From Halothiobacillus diazotrophicus (lineage in GTDB: Bacteria > Pseudomonadota > Gammaproteobacteria > Halothiobacillales > Halothiobacillaceae): a DNA stretch of 64,000 bases. The stretch spans positions 186,001-250,000 of the forward strand of contig NZ_CP016027.1 of assembly GCF_001663815.1 (NCBI RefSeq). The letters are read 5' to 3'. Below, piece by piece: positions 1 through 9,611 of this stretch. A model generated the notes under the pieces. That model was not told the DNA's origin. It did no database searches and worked only from the letters and a program-made list of their open reading frames with translations. The position numbers and the translations under genes were made by a program. Each line of letters starts with the position of its first letter. Positions within the stretch are counted from its first letter, which is position 1.

Positions 1-747
1 CTGTGGCTGGGCGTACTGGCCGGCATGGCGACCGGAGTCGTGATGTCGATGCTCTTTGCCCTGCTTGCCGTCACGCTGGCGGCAAACCAGTATGCGGTGG
101 GGCTGGCCCTCACCATCTTCGGCACGGGGCTCAGCGCTTTCGTCGGTGCGGGCTATGTGGGCCAGACGCTGGACGGGTTCGGCAAGTTGCGCATTCCGTT
201 GCTCAGCGATCTGCCGATCATCGGCCCGGCGCTGTTCCATCAGGATGCGCTGGTATATCTCTCGTTGCTGCTGTTCGCCGGCGTATACGGGTTTCTGCGG
301 CATACCCGGGGCGGGGTGGTACTCCGGGCGGTCGGCGAGTCGCCGGAGTCGGCCAATGCCAATGGACTGCCGGTCATGCTGGTCCGCTACCTCGCCGTCG
401 GCTTCGGTGGGGCGATGACGGGGCTGGCCGGTAGCTACCTGTCGCTGGCCTATACGCCCATGTGGTCGGAGGGCATGACGGCCGGGCGGGGCTGGATTGC
501 GCTGGCGCTCGTGGTGTTCGCCACCTGGCGGCCGGAACGCGTGCTGCTGGGCGCCTATCTTTTCGGTACGGCCAGCATCCTGCATCTGGTGCTGCAGGGC
601 ATGGGCTGGAACAGCCCGACCGAGTTGCTGGCGATGCTGCCGTATGTGGCGACCATCGTGATGCTGGTGCTTCTGTCGCGCAATCCGATGCGGACCCGGA
701 TGCATACGCCGCTGTCGTTGGGGCAGCCCTACCGGCCGAGTCGATGA
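1..747 (+). CDS. ABC transporter permease, nucleoside/BMP type (3' part)
   Basis: Inner-membrane permease subunit of an ABC importer of the BPD_transp_2 class used for nucleosides and simple sugars. The reading frame is open from base 1, so the start lies outside the window. About 248 residues are visible, with several hydrophobic segments and the family loop around VGESPESANANGL, which normally contacts the ATPase. It ends in a hydrophobic helix followed by a short polar tail. The BMP-family binding protein at 5287-6366 and the purine-degradation genes just downstream suggest purine or nucleoside import. The exact substrate is inferred. Confidence 0.85.
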   Translation: MWLGVLAGMATGVVMSMLFALLAVTLAANQYAVGLALTIFGTGLSAFVGAGYVGQTLDGFGKLRIPLLSDLPIIGPALFHQDALVYLSLLLFAGVYGFLRHTRGGVVLRAVGESPESANANGLPVMLVRYLAVGFGGAMTGLAGSYLSLAYTPMWSEGMTAGRGWIALALVVFATWRPERVLLGAYLFGTASILHLVLQGMGWNSPTELLAMLPYVATIVMLVLLSRNPMRTRMHTPLSLGQPYRPSR

Positions 748-823
748 CCTTGGGCGCGATCATCGAAGATGGTCCGACGTCCTTCTTTAACCCTGGATGT
801 TTAACCTGTATGGCTGAGTTGAG

Positions 824-1567
824 ATGATGAAACCTTCACCCGATGCAAGCGGATCCCTGGCGGCCGTCGCCGTCGATCGAGATGTCGAAGCCGCAGGCCC
901 GTCGCGTAAAGCGTCCGCCAAGCGACCGAGCAAGTACCGTCCCAGCCGGATTCGCGAAAAGAACCACGAATGCATCCTGGCGGCAGCCGAGCAGGAGTTC
1001 GCCCTGCAAGGCTTCCAGGGCACGACCATCCAGAAGATCGCCGAACGGGCCGGTCTGCCCAAGTCGAACGTGCTCTACTACTTCAGCAACAAGCAGCGTA
1101 TCTATCACACGCTGTTCGAAGACATCATGCAGCGCTGGAACAATGTCTTCTCGGAGATCAAGCCGGAAGACGATCCCGCCGAGGCGCTGGCGAAGTTCAT
1201 CCGCGTCAAGGTCGAACTGTCGCGCACGCACCCGATTGCCTCGCGCCTGTTCGCCACGGAAATCATTCAGGGCGCGCCGTTCCTGAAGGATCATCTGAGG
1301 ACCAACATGCGTGACTGGGTGCGGGATCGTGCGCAGGTGATCCAGCAATGGATCGATGCCGGTCGGATGACCGCCGTCGATCCCGTGCAGCTGATCTTCC
1401 TGATCTGGTCGTCCACGCAGCATTACGCCGACTTCCAGATGCAGATTCTCATGGTGGAGAACAAGGCCGAGTACGAGCAGCGCGATTTCGATCACGCGGC
1501 GGATTTCCTGGTCGGCGTAATTCTGCGCGGCTGCGGCCTCGTGCCGCCATCCGTGCCGAGGGCATGA
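824..1567 (+). CDS. TetR-family regulator, RutR-like
   Basis: Transcriptional regulator of 247 aa. After a basic N-terminal extension of about 40 residues, an N-terminal helix-turn-helix spans roughly residues 45-95 (ILAAAEQEF, IAERAGLPKSNVLYYF). The C-terminal ligand domain resembles RutR, with RLFATEIIQGAPF and LIFLIWSSTQHYADF matching the conserved RutR blocks. E. coli RutR senses uracil and thymine and controls pyrimidine and purine genes. Here the gene lies 76 bp after the permease and 4 bp before puuE, so it probably controls the allantoin and purine genes in response to a base or ureide. The ligand is unknown. Confidence 0.85.
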   Translation: MMKPSPDASGSLAAVAVDRDVEAAGPSRKASAKRPSKYRPSRIREKNHECILAAAEQEFALQGFQGTTIQKIAERAGLPKSNVLYYFSNKQRIYHTLFEDIMQRWNNVFSEIKPEDDPAEALAKFIRVKVELSRTHPIASRLFATEIIQGAPFLKDHLRTNMRDWVRDRAQVIQQWIDAGRMTAVDPVQLIFLIWSSTQHYADFQMQILMVENKAEYEQRDFDHAADFLVGVILRGCGLVPPSVPRA

Positions 1568-1571
1568 AGCG

Positions 1572-2501
1572 ATGACCCAGGGCTGCTATCCGCGGGATCT
1601 CGTGGGCTACGGGCGCAATCCCCCCCATGCCGACTGGCCCGACGGCGCACGAATCGCCGTCCAGTTCGTGCTCAACTACGAGGAGGGTGGGGAGAACTGC
1701 GTGCTGCACGGCGACACGCACTCGGAAATCTTCCTGTCGGAAATCGTCGGTGCCCAGCCCTATCCGGATCGGCACATGAGCATGGAGTCCATCTACGAAT
1801 ATGGGTCCCGGGTGGGCGTGTGGCGTGTGCTGGACGAATTCCGTCGGCGCGGGCTGCCCCTGACGGTATTCGGCGTCGCGATGGCCCTGCAGCGGAATCC
1901 GGATGTGCTGGCGGCCTTTCTGGCCGACGGTCACGAGATCGCGAGTCATGGTCTGCGCTGGATCCACTATCAGGACATGCCGGAGGCGGAGGAGCGCGCG
2001 CATCTGCGCGAAGCGATCGCGCTGCTGACCGAATTGACCGGGTCGCGTCCGCAGGGTTGGTACACGGGTCGGGACAGCCCGAACACCCGACGGTTGCTGG
2101 TGGAGGAGGGCGGATTTACCTACGACAGCGACTACTACGGCGATGACCTGCCGTTCTGGACCACCGTGACCACGTCGCAGGGCGAGCGCAAACCGCATCT
2201 GATCGTGCCCTATACCCTCGACACGAACGACATGCGGTTCGCGACGCCGCAGGGGTTCAACAGCGGGGAGCAGTTTTTCCAGTATCTGAAGGACGCCTTC
2301 GACGTGCTCTATGCCGAAGGGGCGACGACGCCCCGGATGCTGTCCATCGGGCTGCACTGTCGCCTGATCGGTCGGCCGGGCCGGTTCCGAGCGTTGCAGC
2401 GGTTCCTGGATCACATCGAAGCGCATGAACGCGTGTGGGTCTGCCGTCGCATCGATATCGCGCGCCATTGGCACGACGTCCATCCGTTCCCGAGCGATTG
2501 A
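1572..2501 (+). CDS. puuE: Allantoinase PuuE (polysaccharide deacetylase fold)
   Basis: Hydrolyses allantoin to allantoate in the cytoplasm. The 309-aa length and the opening YPRDLVGYGRNPPHADWP are typical of PuuE, the metal-independent allantoinase of the polysaccharide deacetylase superfamily. Further family blocks are VQFVLNYEEGGE, the deacetylase-like DGHEIASHGLRWIHY and GWYTGRDSPNTRRL. It begins 4 bp after the RutR-like gene and is followed by allantoicase and ureidoglycolate lyase, so three successive allantoin-degradation steps are encoded in order. Confidence 0.93.
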   Translation: MTQGCYPRDLVGYGRNPPHADWPDGARIAVQFVLNYEEGGENCVLHGDTHSEIFLSEIVGAQPYPDRHMSMESIYEYGSRVGVWRVLDEFRRRGLPLTVFGVAMALQRNPDVLAAFLADGHEIASHGLRWIHYQDMPEAEERAHLREAIALLTELTGSRPQGWYTGRDSPNTRRLLVEEGGFTYDSDYYGDDLPFWTTVTTSQGERKPHLIVPYTLDTNDMRFATPQGFNSGEQFFQYLKDAFDVLYAEGATTPRMLSIGLHCRLIGRPGRFRALQRFLDHIEAHERVWVCRRIDIARHWHDVHPFPSD

Positions 2502-2577
2502 TTCGCCGGTTACGGTATTCATTCAGGCATTTGTTGACGCAACGCCCAGTGAACCCATGGGCTGAGAAGGAAATACG

Positions 2578-3594
2578 ATGAGCGATTTTGTGTTGGCCCC
2601 GATCGTGGACGGGCCCGATTTCACCCGTACCGGACTCAATCTGGCCGATGGCAGCCTGGGGGCCGAGGTGACGTCCGTCACCGACGAGTTCTTCGCGCCG
2701 CGCGCGCGCCTGCTGAACCCGGAGCCGGCGCGCTTCTATCCGGATCGGTTCGACGACCACGGCAAGTGGATGGACGGGTGGGAAACCCGCCGCCGCCGAA
2801 CCGTCGGTCACGATTTCTGCGTGATCCGTCTGGCGATGCCCGGCCTGCTGAGCGGTGTGGACTTCGATACGAGCTTCTTCACCGGCAATTTCCCGCCGGC
2901 AGCCGCCCTCGAGGCCTGCTGGTCGCCCCAGGGCGAGCCGGGTGAGGCGGCCGAATGGGTCGAAATCCTGCCGGCACAGGTACTTGGCGGCAATCAGCAT
3001 CATTTCCATGCCATCGCAGCGGCAGGGCCCTGGACGCATCTGCGCCTGCACATCTACCCCGATGGCGGGATGGCGCGCCTGCGCGTCTATGGTCGCCCGC
3101 ATTGCGACTGGTCTCAGGTGGACACGAGCCAGCCGGTGGATCTCCTGGCCCTTGCGCATGGCGGCGATCAGGTCGCCTGGAGCGATGCGCACTACGGCGA
3201 ACCGCGCAAGCTGCTGCGGCCCGGTCGGGGCGTGAACATGGGCGATGGTTGGGAAACCCGCCGCCGCCGGGAGCCCGGCAACGACTGGTGCATCCTGCAG
3301 CTGGGCCGGCCCGGCGACATTTCATCGGTGACGGTGGATACCGCACACTTCAAGGGCAACTTCCCGGCGCGGTGCAGTATCCAGGCGGCCCATGTCGAAC
3401 GGGCCACCCGGCCGTCGCTGATCGCCCAGAGCCAGTTCTGGCCCGTGTTGCTGGCGGAGCAGCCGTTGACGGCCGACGCCATTCATGACTTCGTGGTCGA
3501 CGTTGCCTTGGGGCCGATCACGCACGTTCGGTTCAATATCATTCCGGATGGTGGGGTGAGCCGCCTGCGGCTCTGGGGAACCCCTCGGCCATGA
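2578..3594 (+). CDS. alc: Allantoicase
   Basis: Converts allantoate to ureidoglycolate and urea. The 338-aa protein shows the internal duplication of allantoicase: the block GWETRRRR occurs near residues 66 and 224, each followed by a D-W/F-C and a GNFP element. An AAGGA ribosome site lies 7-8 bases before the ATG. The stop codon overlaps the start of allA (ATGA), so the two are translationally coupled. Use of allantoicase rather than allantoate amidohydrolase means urea is released, but no urease is visible here. Confidence 0.93.
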   Translation: MSDFVLAPIVDGPDFTRTGLNLADGSLGAEVTSVTDEFFAPRARLLNPEPARFYPDRFDDHGKWMDGWETRRRRTVGHDFCVIRLAMPGLLSGVDFDTSFFTGNFPPAAALEACWSPQGEPGEAAEWVEILPAQVLGGNQHHFHAIAAAGPWTHLRLHIYPDGGMARLRVYGRPHCDWSQVDTSQPVDLLALAHGGDQVAWSDAHYGEPRKLLRPGRGVNMGDGWETRRRREPGNDWCILQLGRPGDISSVTVDTAHFKGNFPARCSIQAAHVERATRPSLIAQSQFWPVLLAEQPLTADAIHDFVVDVALGPITHVRFNIIPDGGVSRLRLWGTPRP

Positions 3595-4079
3595 CCCCTA
3601 TCGTGCTCCCTGTCCAACCCCTGACCCCCTCCGCCTTCGCCCCGTTCGGCGAGGTGCTCGCCCTAGAAGGTGCGGATTCGTTTCCGATCAACGGTGGGCG
3701 GACGCAGCGATTTCATGCCCTGGGCCGCGTGCGCTGTCTGGGGCGGGATGCCAACGTCGTCCTGTCCATCTTCCGCGGACAACCCCTGGTCCCGCCCGTG
3801 CTCGATCTCATGGAGCGTCACCCTCTGGGTAGTCAGGCGTTCATGCCGTTTTCGGGATCTGCCTACTGGGTCATCGTCGCGCCGCCCGGCGTATTCGATC
3901 CGGATGCCATCCAGGCGTTTCTGGCCCGCGGCGATCAGGGCGTGAATTACTTCGCGGGCACCTGGCATGCGCAGTTGCTGCCTTGCGATCCCGATGCGGA
4001 TTTCCTGGTGGTGGACCGGGACGGGGCGGGTCAGAACTGCGACATCGTCCGGTTGAAGCCGCCGCGGACCTGGTGCTGA
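3591..4079 (+). CDS. allA: Ureidoglycolate lyase
   Basis: Cleaves ureidoglycolate to glyoxylate and urea. The 162-aa cupin-like protein has the family opening [13 protein letters not shown], the block [14 protein letters not shown] (here MERHPLGSQ) and [15 protein letters not shown], which carries the His of the active site. It overlaps the allantoicase stop by 4 bp and is the last gene of the + strand allantoin operon. It ends 42 bp before the convergent adenine deaminase. Confidence 0.92.
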   Translation: MTPIVLPVQPLTPSAFAPFGEVLALEGADSFPINGGRTQRFHALGRVRCLGRDANVVLSIFRGQPLVPPVLDLMERHPLGSQAFMPFSGSAYWVIVAPPGVFDPDAIQAFLARGDQGVNYFAGTWHAQLLPCDPDADFLVVDRDGAGQNCDIVRLKPPRTWC

Positions 4080-4121
4080 CGGGGCCCCAAGTCGTCGCCA
4101 AGCCGCCGCCACGTTGCCGCG

Positions 4122-5117
4122 TCAGGTCAGGGCATCCAGCCGGGCAAGCAATTCGGCCCGCCGTTCCTCGGTCATGAATGCCGCCTCGAGCGCGTTGCGC
4201 GCCAGGGTCTTGAACAGATCGTTCGACCAGCCGAATGCCGTTTGGCAAGCCGTGAAATTGGCGAGCATGCCGCCGCCGAAATAGGCGGGATCGTCGGAGT
4301 TGATCGTGACTACCAGGCCGGCTTCCACGAGTTTGGGTAACGGATGCTCGGCCATCGTTTCGACCACCTTGAGCCGGACGTTGGACAGCGGACAGACGGT
4401 GAGGGGCGTCCGGCGGATACGGAGTTCCTCGACGACCGCCGGATCTTCCAGGCAACGCACGCCATGGTCGATGCGACAGACGTCGAGGAGGGTCAGAGCC
4501 TCGTGAACGTAGCTGGCCGGGCCTTCCTCCCCGGCATGGGCCAGGCGCGGGAGCCCGAGCGCCTTGGCTTTTTCGAATACCCCCTGGAACAGACTGGGCG
4601 GGTGATCGCGTTCCGCACTGTCCAGGCCCACGGCAGACAGCAGGTGGTAATACGGCGCCGCCGCCGTCAGAACCGAGAGGGCCTCCTCGGGCGAGCGGTC
4701 GCGCAGGAAGCTCATGATCAGGGCGGTCGACAGGCCGAGGGTTTCCTCGGCTTCCCGCATCGCCCGGGTCAACCCCTGGAAGGGGACGGGCAGGGGGATG
4801 TCGCGGATCAGGTGTCCCTGCGGATCGAAGGACAACTCGACATGAACCACGCCGTCGGCAACGGCGCGCCGGAAATAATCCATGGCCAGGTCGTAGAAGT
4901 CCTCGGGCGTCTGGAGCACCGCCATGCCCTGGTAATACAGATCCAGGAAGGACTGCAGGTCCGTGAAGTCATAGGCGGCGCGGACTTCGTCCACCGTGGC
5001 GAAGGGCAGTTCGACGCCGTTGCGTTTGGCCAGCGCGAACATCAGCTCGGGTTCGAGCGATCCTTCGATGTGCAGATGCAGCTCTGCCTTGGGTAGTGCT
5101 TTCAGAAATTCCGACAT
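4122..5117 (-). CDS. Adenine deaminase (adenosine deaminase family)
   Basis: Cytoplasmic aminohydrolase of 331 aa, predicted to convert adenine to hypoxanthine. The start at 5117 has AGGAAAGG upstream and gives MSEFLKALPKAELHLHIEGS, with the metal ligands H14 and H16. SFDPQGH, VCPLSNVRL and INSDDPAYFGG are the signatures that separate adenine deaminases from true adenosine deaminases in this family. It lies 169 bp downstream of the BMP binding-protein gene on the same strand. No signal peptide is seen, in contrast to the secreted deaminase at 16668. Confidence 0.9.
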   Translation of the reverse strand: MSEFLKALPKAELHLHIEGSLEPELMFALAKRNGVELPFATVDEVRAAYDFTDLQSFLDLYYQGMAVLQTPEDFYDLAMDYFRRAVADGVVHVELSFDPQGHLIRDIPLPVPFQGLTRAMREAEETLGLSTALIMSFLRDRSPEEALSVLTAAAPYYHLLSAVGLDSAERDHPPSLFQGVFEKAKALGLPRLAHAGEEGPASYVHEALTLLDVCRIDHGVRCLEDPAVVEELRIRRTPLTVCPLSNVRLKVVETMAEHPLPKLVEAGLVVTINSDDPAYFGGGMLANFTACQTAFGWSNDLFKTLARNALEAAFMTEERRAELLARLDALT

Positions 5118-5251
5118 GGTGGGGCCTTTCCTGGCTGTTCCTGATAGGTTGTTGGGGTTGTGCGGGCATCCTGACATGGGCTCGATCGATCCGACAAGTG
5201 TCGCTCGACCGGGCCGCCCAGACATCGGTTCGGGGGGCATGCAACCCAATA

Positions 5252-5273
5252 CGGTACCCGGGATACGGTACCG
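5252..5273. other. Small hairpin between BMP and adenine deaminase genes
   Basis: CGGTACC (5252-5258) and GGTACCG (5267-5273) form a 7-bp stem with an 8-base loop in the 169-bp spacer. No T-run follows in either direction, so a classical terminator is unlikely. It could be an mRNA processing or stability element that uncouples the abundant binding protein from the enzyme. Confidence 0.3.
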
Positions 5274-5286
5274 GCGTTCATCGAGC

Positions 5287-6366
5287 TTATTTAGGCAGTT
5301 GGGCCGTCATGCCATCCACATACCAGTCCATGCTGAGAATCTGCTTTTCGGTTGCGCTCTGGCCTGCGGGTACCCGTAGCTTGCCGGACTGATCCTTGAG
5401 GGGGCCGGCAAAGGGCTTGATGCTGCCGCTTTCGATGCCGGCGATCGTGTCCTCGATCGTCTTGTGCTGCTCGGGCGTCAGGCGATCGCTGATACCTTGA
5501 ATTTCAATGGCCTTGTCGGCGAGATCGCCCCAGTAATCCTCGGATTTCCAGGTGCCGTCCATGACCTGTTGGACGGTCTTGATATACAGCGGTCCCCAGT
5601 TGTTGACGACGGACAACAGATGCGCCTTGGGACCGAAGTGCGACATGTCGGAGGATTGGCCCACGGCCCAGACGCCGCGCTTCTCGGCGATCAGCATGGG
5701 CGCGGCGCTGTCGGTATGCTGCAGGATCACGTCCGCGCCCTGATCGATCAGCGAGTTGGCGGCGTCCGCTTCCTTGGCCGGATCGAACCATGAGTTCACC
5801 CAGACGACCTTGAGTTCGGCTTTCGGGTTCACCTTCTTGATGCCGAGGAACGTGGCGTTGATGTCACGGATGACTTCGGGGATCGGGAAGGCGCCGATGA
5901 AGCCGATCTTGTTGCTCTTGGTGACGAGGCCGGCCGCCACGCCTGCGACATAGCGACCTTCATACGTCTTCCCGATGTAGGTGCCGACGTTCTTGGCCCG
6001 CTTGTAGCCGGTGGCATGCATGAACACCACGTTCGGGAACTGCTTGGCGACGCGAATGGTCGGGTTCATGTAGCCGAAGGAGGTGGTGAAGATCAGCTTG
6101 TTGCCATCCTGGGCCAGTTGCCGGATCACGCGTTCGGCATCCGCACCCTCCTTGACGCTTTCGACGTAGGTTGTCTTCACCTTGTCGCCGAAGTGCTTTT
6201 CCACGGCCAGTCGTCCCTGATCGTGCTGGTAGCTCCAGCCGTGATCACCAATGGGACCGACATACACGAAGGCCACCTTGAACGGGTCGGCAGCCCAGAG
6301 CTGCAGGGGCAGCGCCAGGGTGGCCACGGCAGCGGCAAGAGCAAATAAACGCAGGAATGGGCGCAC
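5287..6366 (-). CDS. BMP-family ABC substrate-binding protein (purine/nucleoside)
   Basis: Periplasmic solute-binding protein of 359 aa. The GTG start at 6366 is preceded by AAGGAGAG, and the signal peptide ends near LQLWA-ADP (residues 21-26). The body is of the BMP/PnrA class (FKVAFVYVGPIGDHGWSY, ADVILQHTDS, VGQSSDM, DYWGDLADKAIEIQ), which binds nucleosides or purine bases. The permease at the window start is the likely partner. The gene is divergent from the first NUP gene across about 590 bp. The ligand is inferred from family and context. Confidence 0.88.
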   Translation of the reverse strand: MRPFLRLFALAAAVATLALPLQLWAADPFKVAFVYVGPIGDHGWSYQHDQGRLAVEKHFGDKVKTTYVESVKEGADAERVIRQLAQDGNKLIFTTSFGYMNPTIRVAKQFPNVVFMHATGYKRAKNVGTYIGKTYEGRYVAGVAAGLVTKSNKIGFIGAFPIPEVIRDINATFLGIKKVNPKAELKVVWVNSWFDPAKEADAANSLIDQGADVILQHTDSAAPMLIAEKRGVWAVGQSSDMSHFGPKAHLLSVVNNWGPLYIKTVQQVMDGTWKSEDYWGDLADKAIEIQGISDRLTPEQHKTIEDTIAGIESGSIKPFAGPLKDQSGKLRVPAGQSATEKQILSMDWYVDGMTAQLPK

Positions 6367-6956
6367 GGAAACTCTCCTTCAATCGATGATGACTGTGCTG
6401 GTTGGAAACGGGGGCGGGCGCCGGGACCGAATTCAAGGAACAGGGAGGCCACCGGTGCGAACGCGCTTTCCCGAATATTTCTAGTCCGGTTGGTCAGGTT
6501 TCTAGCAAGAATCTCGCCAAAATCGATCAGAGTCGCTCCACGGGGCAGGAATGACTGTGCTCCTCAATGGGCTCTGGTCGTTTCCAGGTGAGAAAGCCAT
6601 GTGAATACAGCGGGATGTAGTCGATCGATTTTTCGAAGAATGGGCGTCATCGTGGCAAGGCATCGTTACGGCGCAGTGAATCTTGCGGGGTGAAGGGCGC
6701 ATATCGGGGCAGGCGGGTGGGGCTTGTGTCTCGAATTGGTGCATGGATTCGGTCGGTCCATGCGTGACCGGAACGGACGGCGCTGAATGCCCTATGCCCG
6801 GCGGTGTGGGCGTTCCCGTGTATTTCGGGGAATGATGGACAGCAGGGAATCTGACCAGTTGTTCAGGTTGGCACATGGCTTGCCTGATTCGTAGATGCGG
6901 GCGGGGCATTCCGCTGCGTGACGATGACCCAGATGATATTGCCGCGAGATTTCCCA
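6367..6956. other. Divergent intergenic region
   Basis: About 590 bp between the BMP gene (-) and the first NUP gene (+). It must hold both promoters. I see no convincing coding frame, clear palindrome or consensus sigma-70 promoter. The AAGGAGAG ribosome site of the BMP gene is at its left edge. The + strand gene has only a weak ribosome site. Confidence 0.4.
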
Positions 6957-8015
6957 ATGAATCGCCGAATCCTAGCCAGTGCCTTCTTTTTCTATGCCCT
7001 CCTGCATTGCGGTTGGGTGAGTGCAGCAGCAACGGACAACAATGCCCGGCGTATTCCCGTCAAGGTGATGATCGTCACGATGTTCGCGCCGGAGGCCGGG
7101 GCCTGGCTCAAGCATTTCCACGATCCCGTCAAGATCAAGGTGCCGGGCCTGTCCGCGGAATATCCCGCGGTCACCTGCCGCAAGGATGGTGTCTGCCTGA
7201 TGACCACGGGTATGGGTCATACCAATGCGGCGGCCTCGATGATGGCCGTGCTGTTCTCGCCGAAATTCGACCTCCGCGATACCTATTTCCTCGTGGCGGG
7301 TATTGCCGGGATCGATCCGCGGCAGGGAACCCTGGGTACGACGGCCTGGGCGCGATATCTGGTGGATTTCGGAACCCAGTGGGAAATCGATGCCCGGGAG
7401 ATTCCGAAAAACTGGTCCACCGGATTCCTGGGTATCAACACGACGAATCCGGATCAGGTACCCAAACTCGATTACAAGACCGAAGTCTTTGCCCTGAATC
7501 CGCAACTGGTGGATGCCGCCTATGCAATGACCCGAGGCGTCTCATTGCTTGATACGCCTGCGATTGCCGCCTATCGGGCCAAATATCCCTATGCGCCTGC
7601 CAATCAGCCACCCCGGGTGACCCAGTGCGATACCCTCGCGGCGGATACCTGGTGGGAAGGGGATCTGATCGGTCAGCGTGCACGGGACTGGACCAAGATG
7701 CTGACCCACGGAAAAGGGGTGTACTGCACTTCCCAGCAGGAAGACAACGCCACGTTCGAGGCCATTAATCGGGCGGATGCGGCCGGCCTTGCGCACAAGG
7801 ATCGCGTCCTGGTACTGCGCGGGGGATCCGACTTCGATCGACAGCCGCCCGGTGTGTCCGCAGCCGAAAATCTCCTGGACTATCAGAAACAGGGTGGCTT
7901 CGTGCCGGCCCTGGAAAATCTGTACCGCACAGGCGCACCGGTGGTTCAAACAATCGTGCGTCACTGGTCCCTCTGGCAAAAAGGCGTGCCCGCCACGCTG
8001 AAAAAGGCATCCTGA
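6957..8015 (+). CDS. Secreted NUP-family purine nucleoside phosphorylase-like protein 1
   Basis: NUP family ('purine nucleoside permease', PF06516-like), 352 aa, starting with a signal peptide (MNRRILASAFFFYALL, cleavage near SAA-ATD). An in-frame GTG at 6918 is an alternative start but would spoil the signal peptide. The mature part has no transmembrane helix, so a permease role is unlikely. The fold motifs are VKVMIVTMFAPEAG, LMTTGMGHTNAAAS and FLVAGIAGIDP. The putative ribose motif is Q261-E262-D263, where paralogues have Met-Glu-Asp, and the putative base-contact residue is D292 (GGSD), where most paralogues have Asn. It stands alone upstream of the exbBD copy. Confidence 0.8.
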   Translation: MNRRILASAFFFYALLHCGWVSAAATDNNARRIPVKVMIVTMFAPEAGAWLKHFHDPVKIKVPGLSAEYPAVTCRKDGVCLMTTGMGHTNAAASMMAVLFSPKFDLRDTYFLVAGIAGIDPRQGTLGTTAWARYLVDFGTQWEIDAREIPKNWSTGFLGINTTNPDQVPKLDYKTEVFALNPQLVDAAYAMTRGVSLLDTPAIAAYRAKYPYAPANQPPRVTQCDTLAADTWWEGDLIGQRARDWTKMLTHGKGVYCTSQQEDNATFEAINRADAAGLAHKDRVLVLRGGSDFDRQPPGVSAAENLLDYQKQGGFVPALENLYRTGAPVVQTIVRHWSLWQKGVPATLKKAS

Positions 8016-8472
8016 CCGGCCGGTCCGCTTTTGGCGGGCCTCGTGCCTTGGCGGACGTTACATTCCATTCACATCGTCCGTGCTGATGATCGCCGATCGT
8101 CATCTGCTGCAGGGCGCATACCCTCACGGATTCCAGCCTGTTTTCATCTCCTCCTGCGTGAAGCCTTCGGGCGAAATCCATTTTGGATCAGTGACCTGTC
8201 ACGCGAATTCCTGACCAAATCCCGCACCGATTCAATGCACCTGATTGGTGATGTGCTCAACCTCGGTGCCGAATTATCCGGGCTGATTTTGCCGAACTTT
8301 CCATTTCACGCGCCGTTAACCCAATGTTAACAGTGGCTTGCGAATTTCTTGAACAATTGGCCAGTTTTTTGCATTGCTAGATACGACTTCGCGCGCCGGT
8401 CAATTCCGGGCGCTTCAAGCCAGTTTGAACCCGATCAACCGGACCTTTTTTCTCGATTCGTGAGGCTTCGCC
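8016..8472. other. Intergenic region upstream of exbB, mostly repeat
   Basis: 457 bp without a gene. The last 220 bp (from 8253) belong to the inverted repeat shared with the second exbB copy and contain the twin GTTAAC site. The first 237 bp are unique, and I see no coding frame or clear terminator in them. Confidence 0.5.
8315..8331 (+). promoter_or_regulatory. Twin GTTAAC palindromes upstream of exbB copy A
   Basis: GTTAAC at 8315-8320 and 8326-8331 are separated by CCAAT, so the two 6-bp palindromes are 11 bp centre to centre, one helical turn. The site lies about 140 bp before exbB and is conserved in copy B. It is a candidate operator. No regulator can be assigned. Confidence 0.35.
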
Positions 8473-9168
8473 ATGTTGGATTATTTGATTAAGTTGAGTG
8501 TCATGTCCGGCGGTCTGCTGCCGCTGATGGCCCTGCTGCTCCTGATTGCCCTGGCGGTCATCATCGAACGCCTCTATTTCTTCAACTGGGTGATCCGGGC
8601 TGGCCTGGCCATGGAGTACGCCGTGCAGAAGGTGCGCTACGGCGATCGCAAGAGCCTGCAGCAGGTGGCCGACCACTATGCCGGTGCGCCGCAGGCCGTG
8701 GTGCTCTCCGTCGCGCTCAACTCCCGCGGCGAGACGGCCGAGGTGATGGACCGGCATATCGAGGAGTCCATGCTGTGGCAGCTGCCCAAGCTCGACCGCA
8801 TGCTGTGGATCCTCGACACCACCGTGACCTTAGCCCCGCTGCTGGGCCTGTTCGGCACCATCATCGGCATGATCGAGACCTTCGACGTGCTGGGTGATTC
8901 CAAGGATCCCAACGCCGTCACGGGCGGGATCGGCCATGCCCTCATCGCCACCGGCGGCGGTCTGCTCATCGCCATCATCACCGTGGTGTTCCTCAACTAC
9001 TTCAGCAAGCGCGTCCGCCTGACCATGCATCAGATGGAGCTGCTCAAGACCATGGTCATCAACCGCATCCATGGCGGCGGCGTCACCCCGAGCGAGGCCT
9101 ACGGCGCGCAGGCGGCCACGCCCGAGAACCCGCCGATCGGCAGCCAGCCCCAGGCCACCCTGTCCTGA
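8473..9168 (+). CDS. exbB: ExbB-like proton channel protein, copy A
   Basis: Inner-membrane subunit of the TonB energising complex, MotA/TolQ/ExbB family, 231 aa. The first membrane helix is around residues 13-35 (GGLLPLMALLLLIALAVII). The second and third lie in the conserved block LDTTVTLAPLLGLFGTIIGMIETF and GIGHALIATGGGLLIAIITVVFLNYF. The protein is identical to that of copy B at 24519-25214. It is followed after 26 bp by exbD and then by a TonB-dependent receptor, so this copy probably serves that receptor. Confidence 0.95.
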   Translation: MLDYLIKLSVMSGGLLPLMALLLLIALAVIIERLYFFNWVIRAGLAMEYAVQKVRYGDRKSLQQVADHYAGAPQAVVLSVALNSRGETAEVMDRHIEESMLWQLPKLDRMLWILDTTVTLAPLLGLFGTIIGMIETFDVLGDSKDPNAVTGGIGHALIATGGGLLIAIITVVFLNYFSKRVRLTMHQMELLKTMVINRIHGGGVTPSEAYGAQAATPENPPIGSQPQATLS

Positions 9169-9194
9169 GCCGCGGAACGACGAGGTAAACGACC

Positions 9195-9611
9195 ATGGCC
9201 AAGCGATACCACTACCTGGATGCCGAGCGTCCGCGGATCGAGATCATCCCGATGATCGACATCATGATGTTCCTGCTCGTGTTCTTCATCATGGTGACGC
9301 TCAAGATGATTCCCGGCACCGGCGTGCAGCTCAACCTGCCCGGCGCCAGCACCGCAGACAAGCTGCCCACCACCCAGGTCGTCATCGGCGTCGCCGAAGA
9401 CGGTTCCATGCACATCGCCGACCAGACCATGGACAAGGATCAGCTGGCCGCCTACCTGAACAAGATGCACCAGGACAAGACCCAGGAACTCCAGGTCATC
9501 ATCGCCGGAGACAAGCAGGTCTCCCTGCAGAACCTGCTCGCCGTCATGGACGTCGCCCGTGCCCAAGGCATATCCGGCGTCGGCATCGCTACCAGTGAGG
9601 TGAAACAGTGA
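9195..9611 (+). CDS. exbD: ExbD-like protein, copy A
   Basis: Proton-channel partner of ExbB, 138 aa. It has a single N-terminal membrane helix with the conserved acidic residue (IEIIPMIDIMMFLLVFFIM, Asp near residue 22) and a periplasmic domain. It is identical to copy B except for the last residue (Gln here, Lys there). No tonB gene follows. The receptor gene begins 134 bp downstream. Confidence 0.95.
   Translation: MAKRYHYLDAERPRIEIIPMIDIMMFLLVFFIMVTLKMIPGTGVQLNLPGASTADKLPTTQVVIGVAEDGSMHIADQTMDKDQLAAYLNKMHQDKTQELQVIIAGDKQVSLQNLLAVMDVARAQGISGVGIATSEVKQ

Noticed and set aside
6957-8015. NUP protein as a membrane permease
   Set aside because: Only a signal peptide is hydrophobic. The rest resembles a soluble phosphorylase fold, so the family name was not followed.
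8016-8060. Possible terminator after the first NUP gene
   Set aside because: A short stem can be drawn but no T-run follows, so it was not called.
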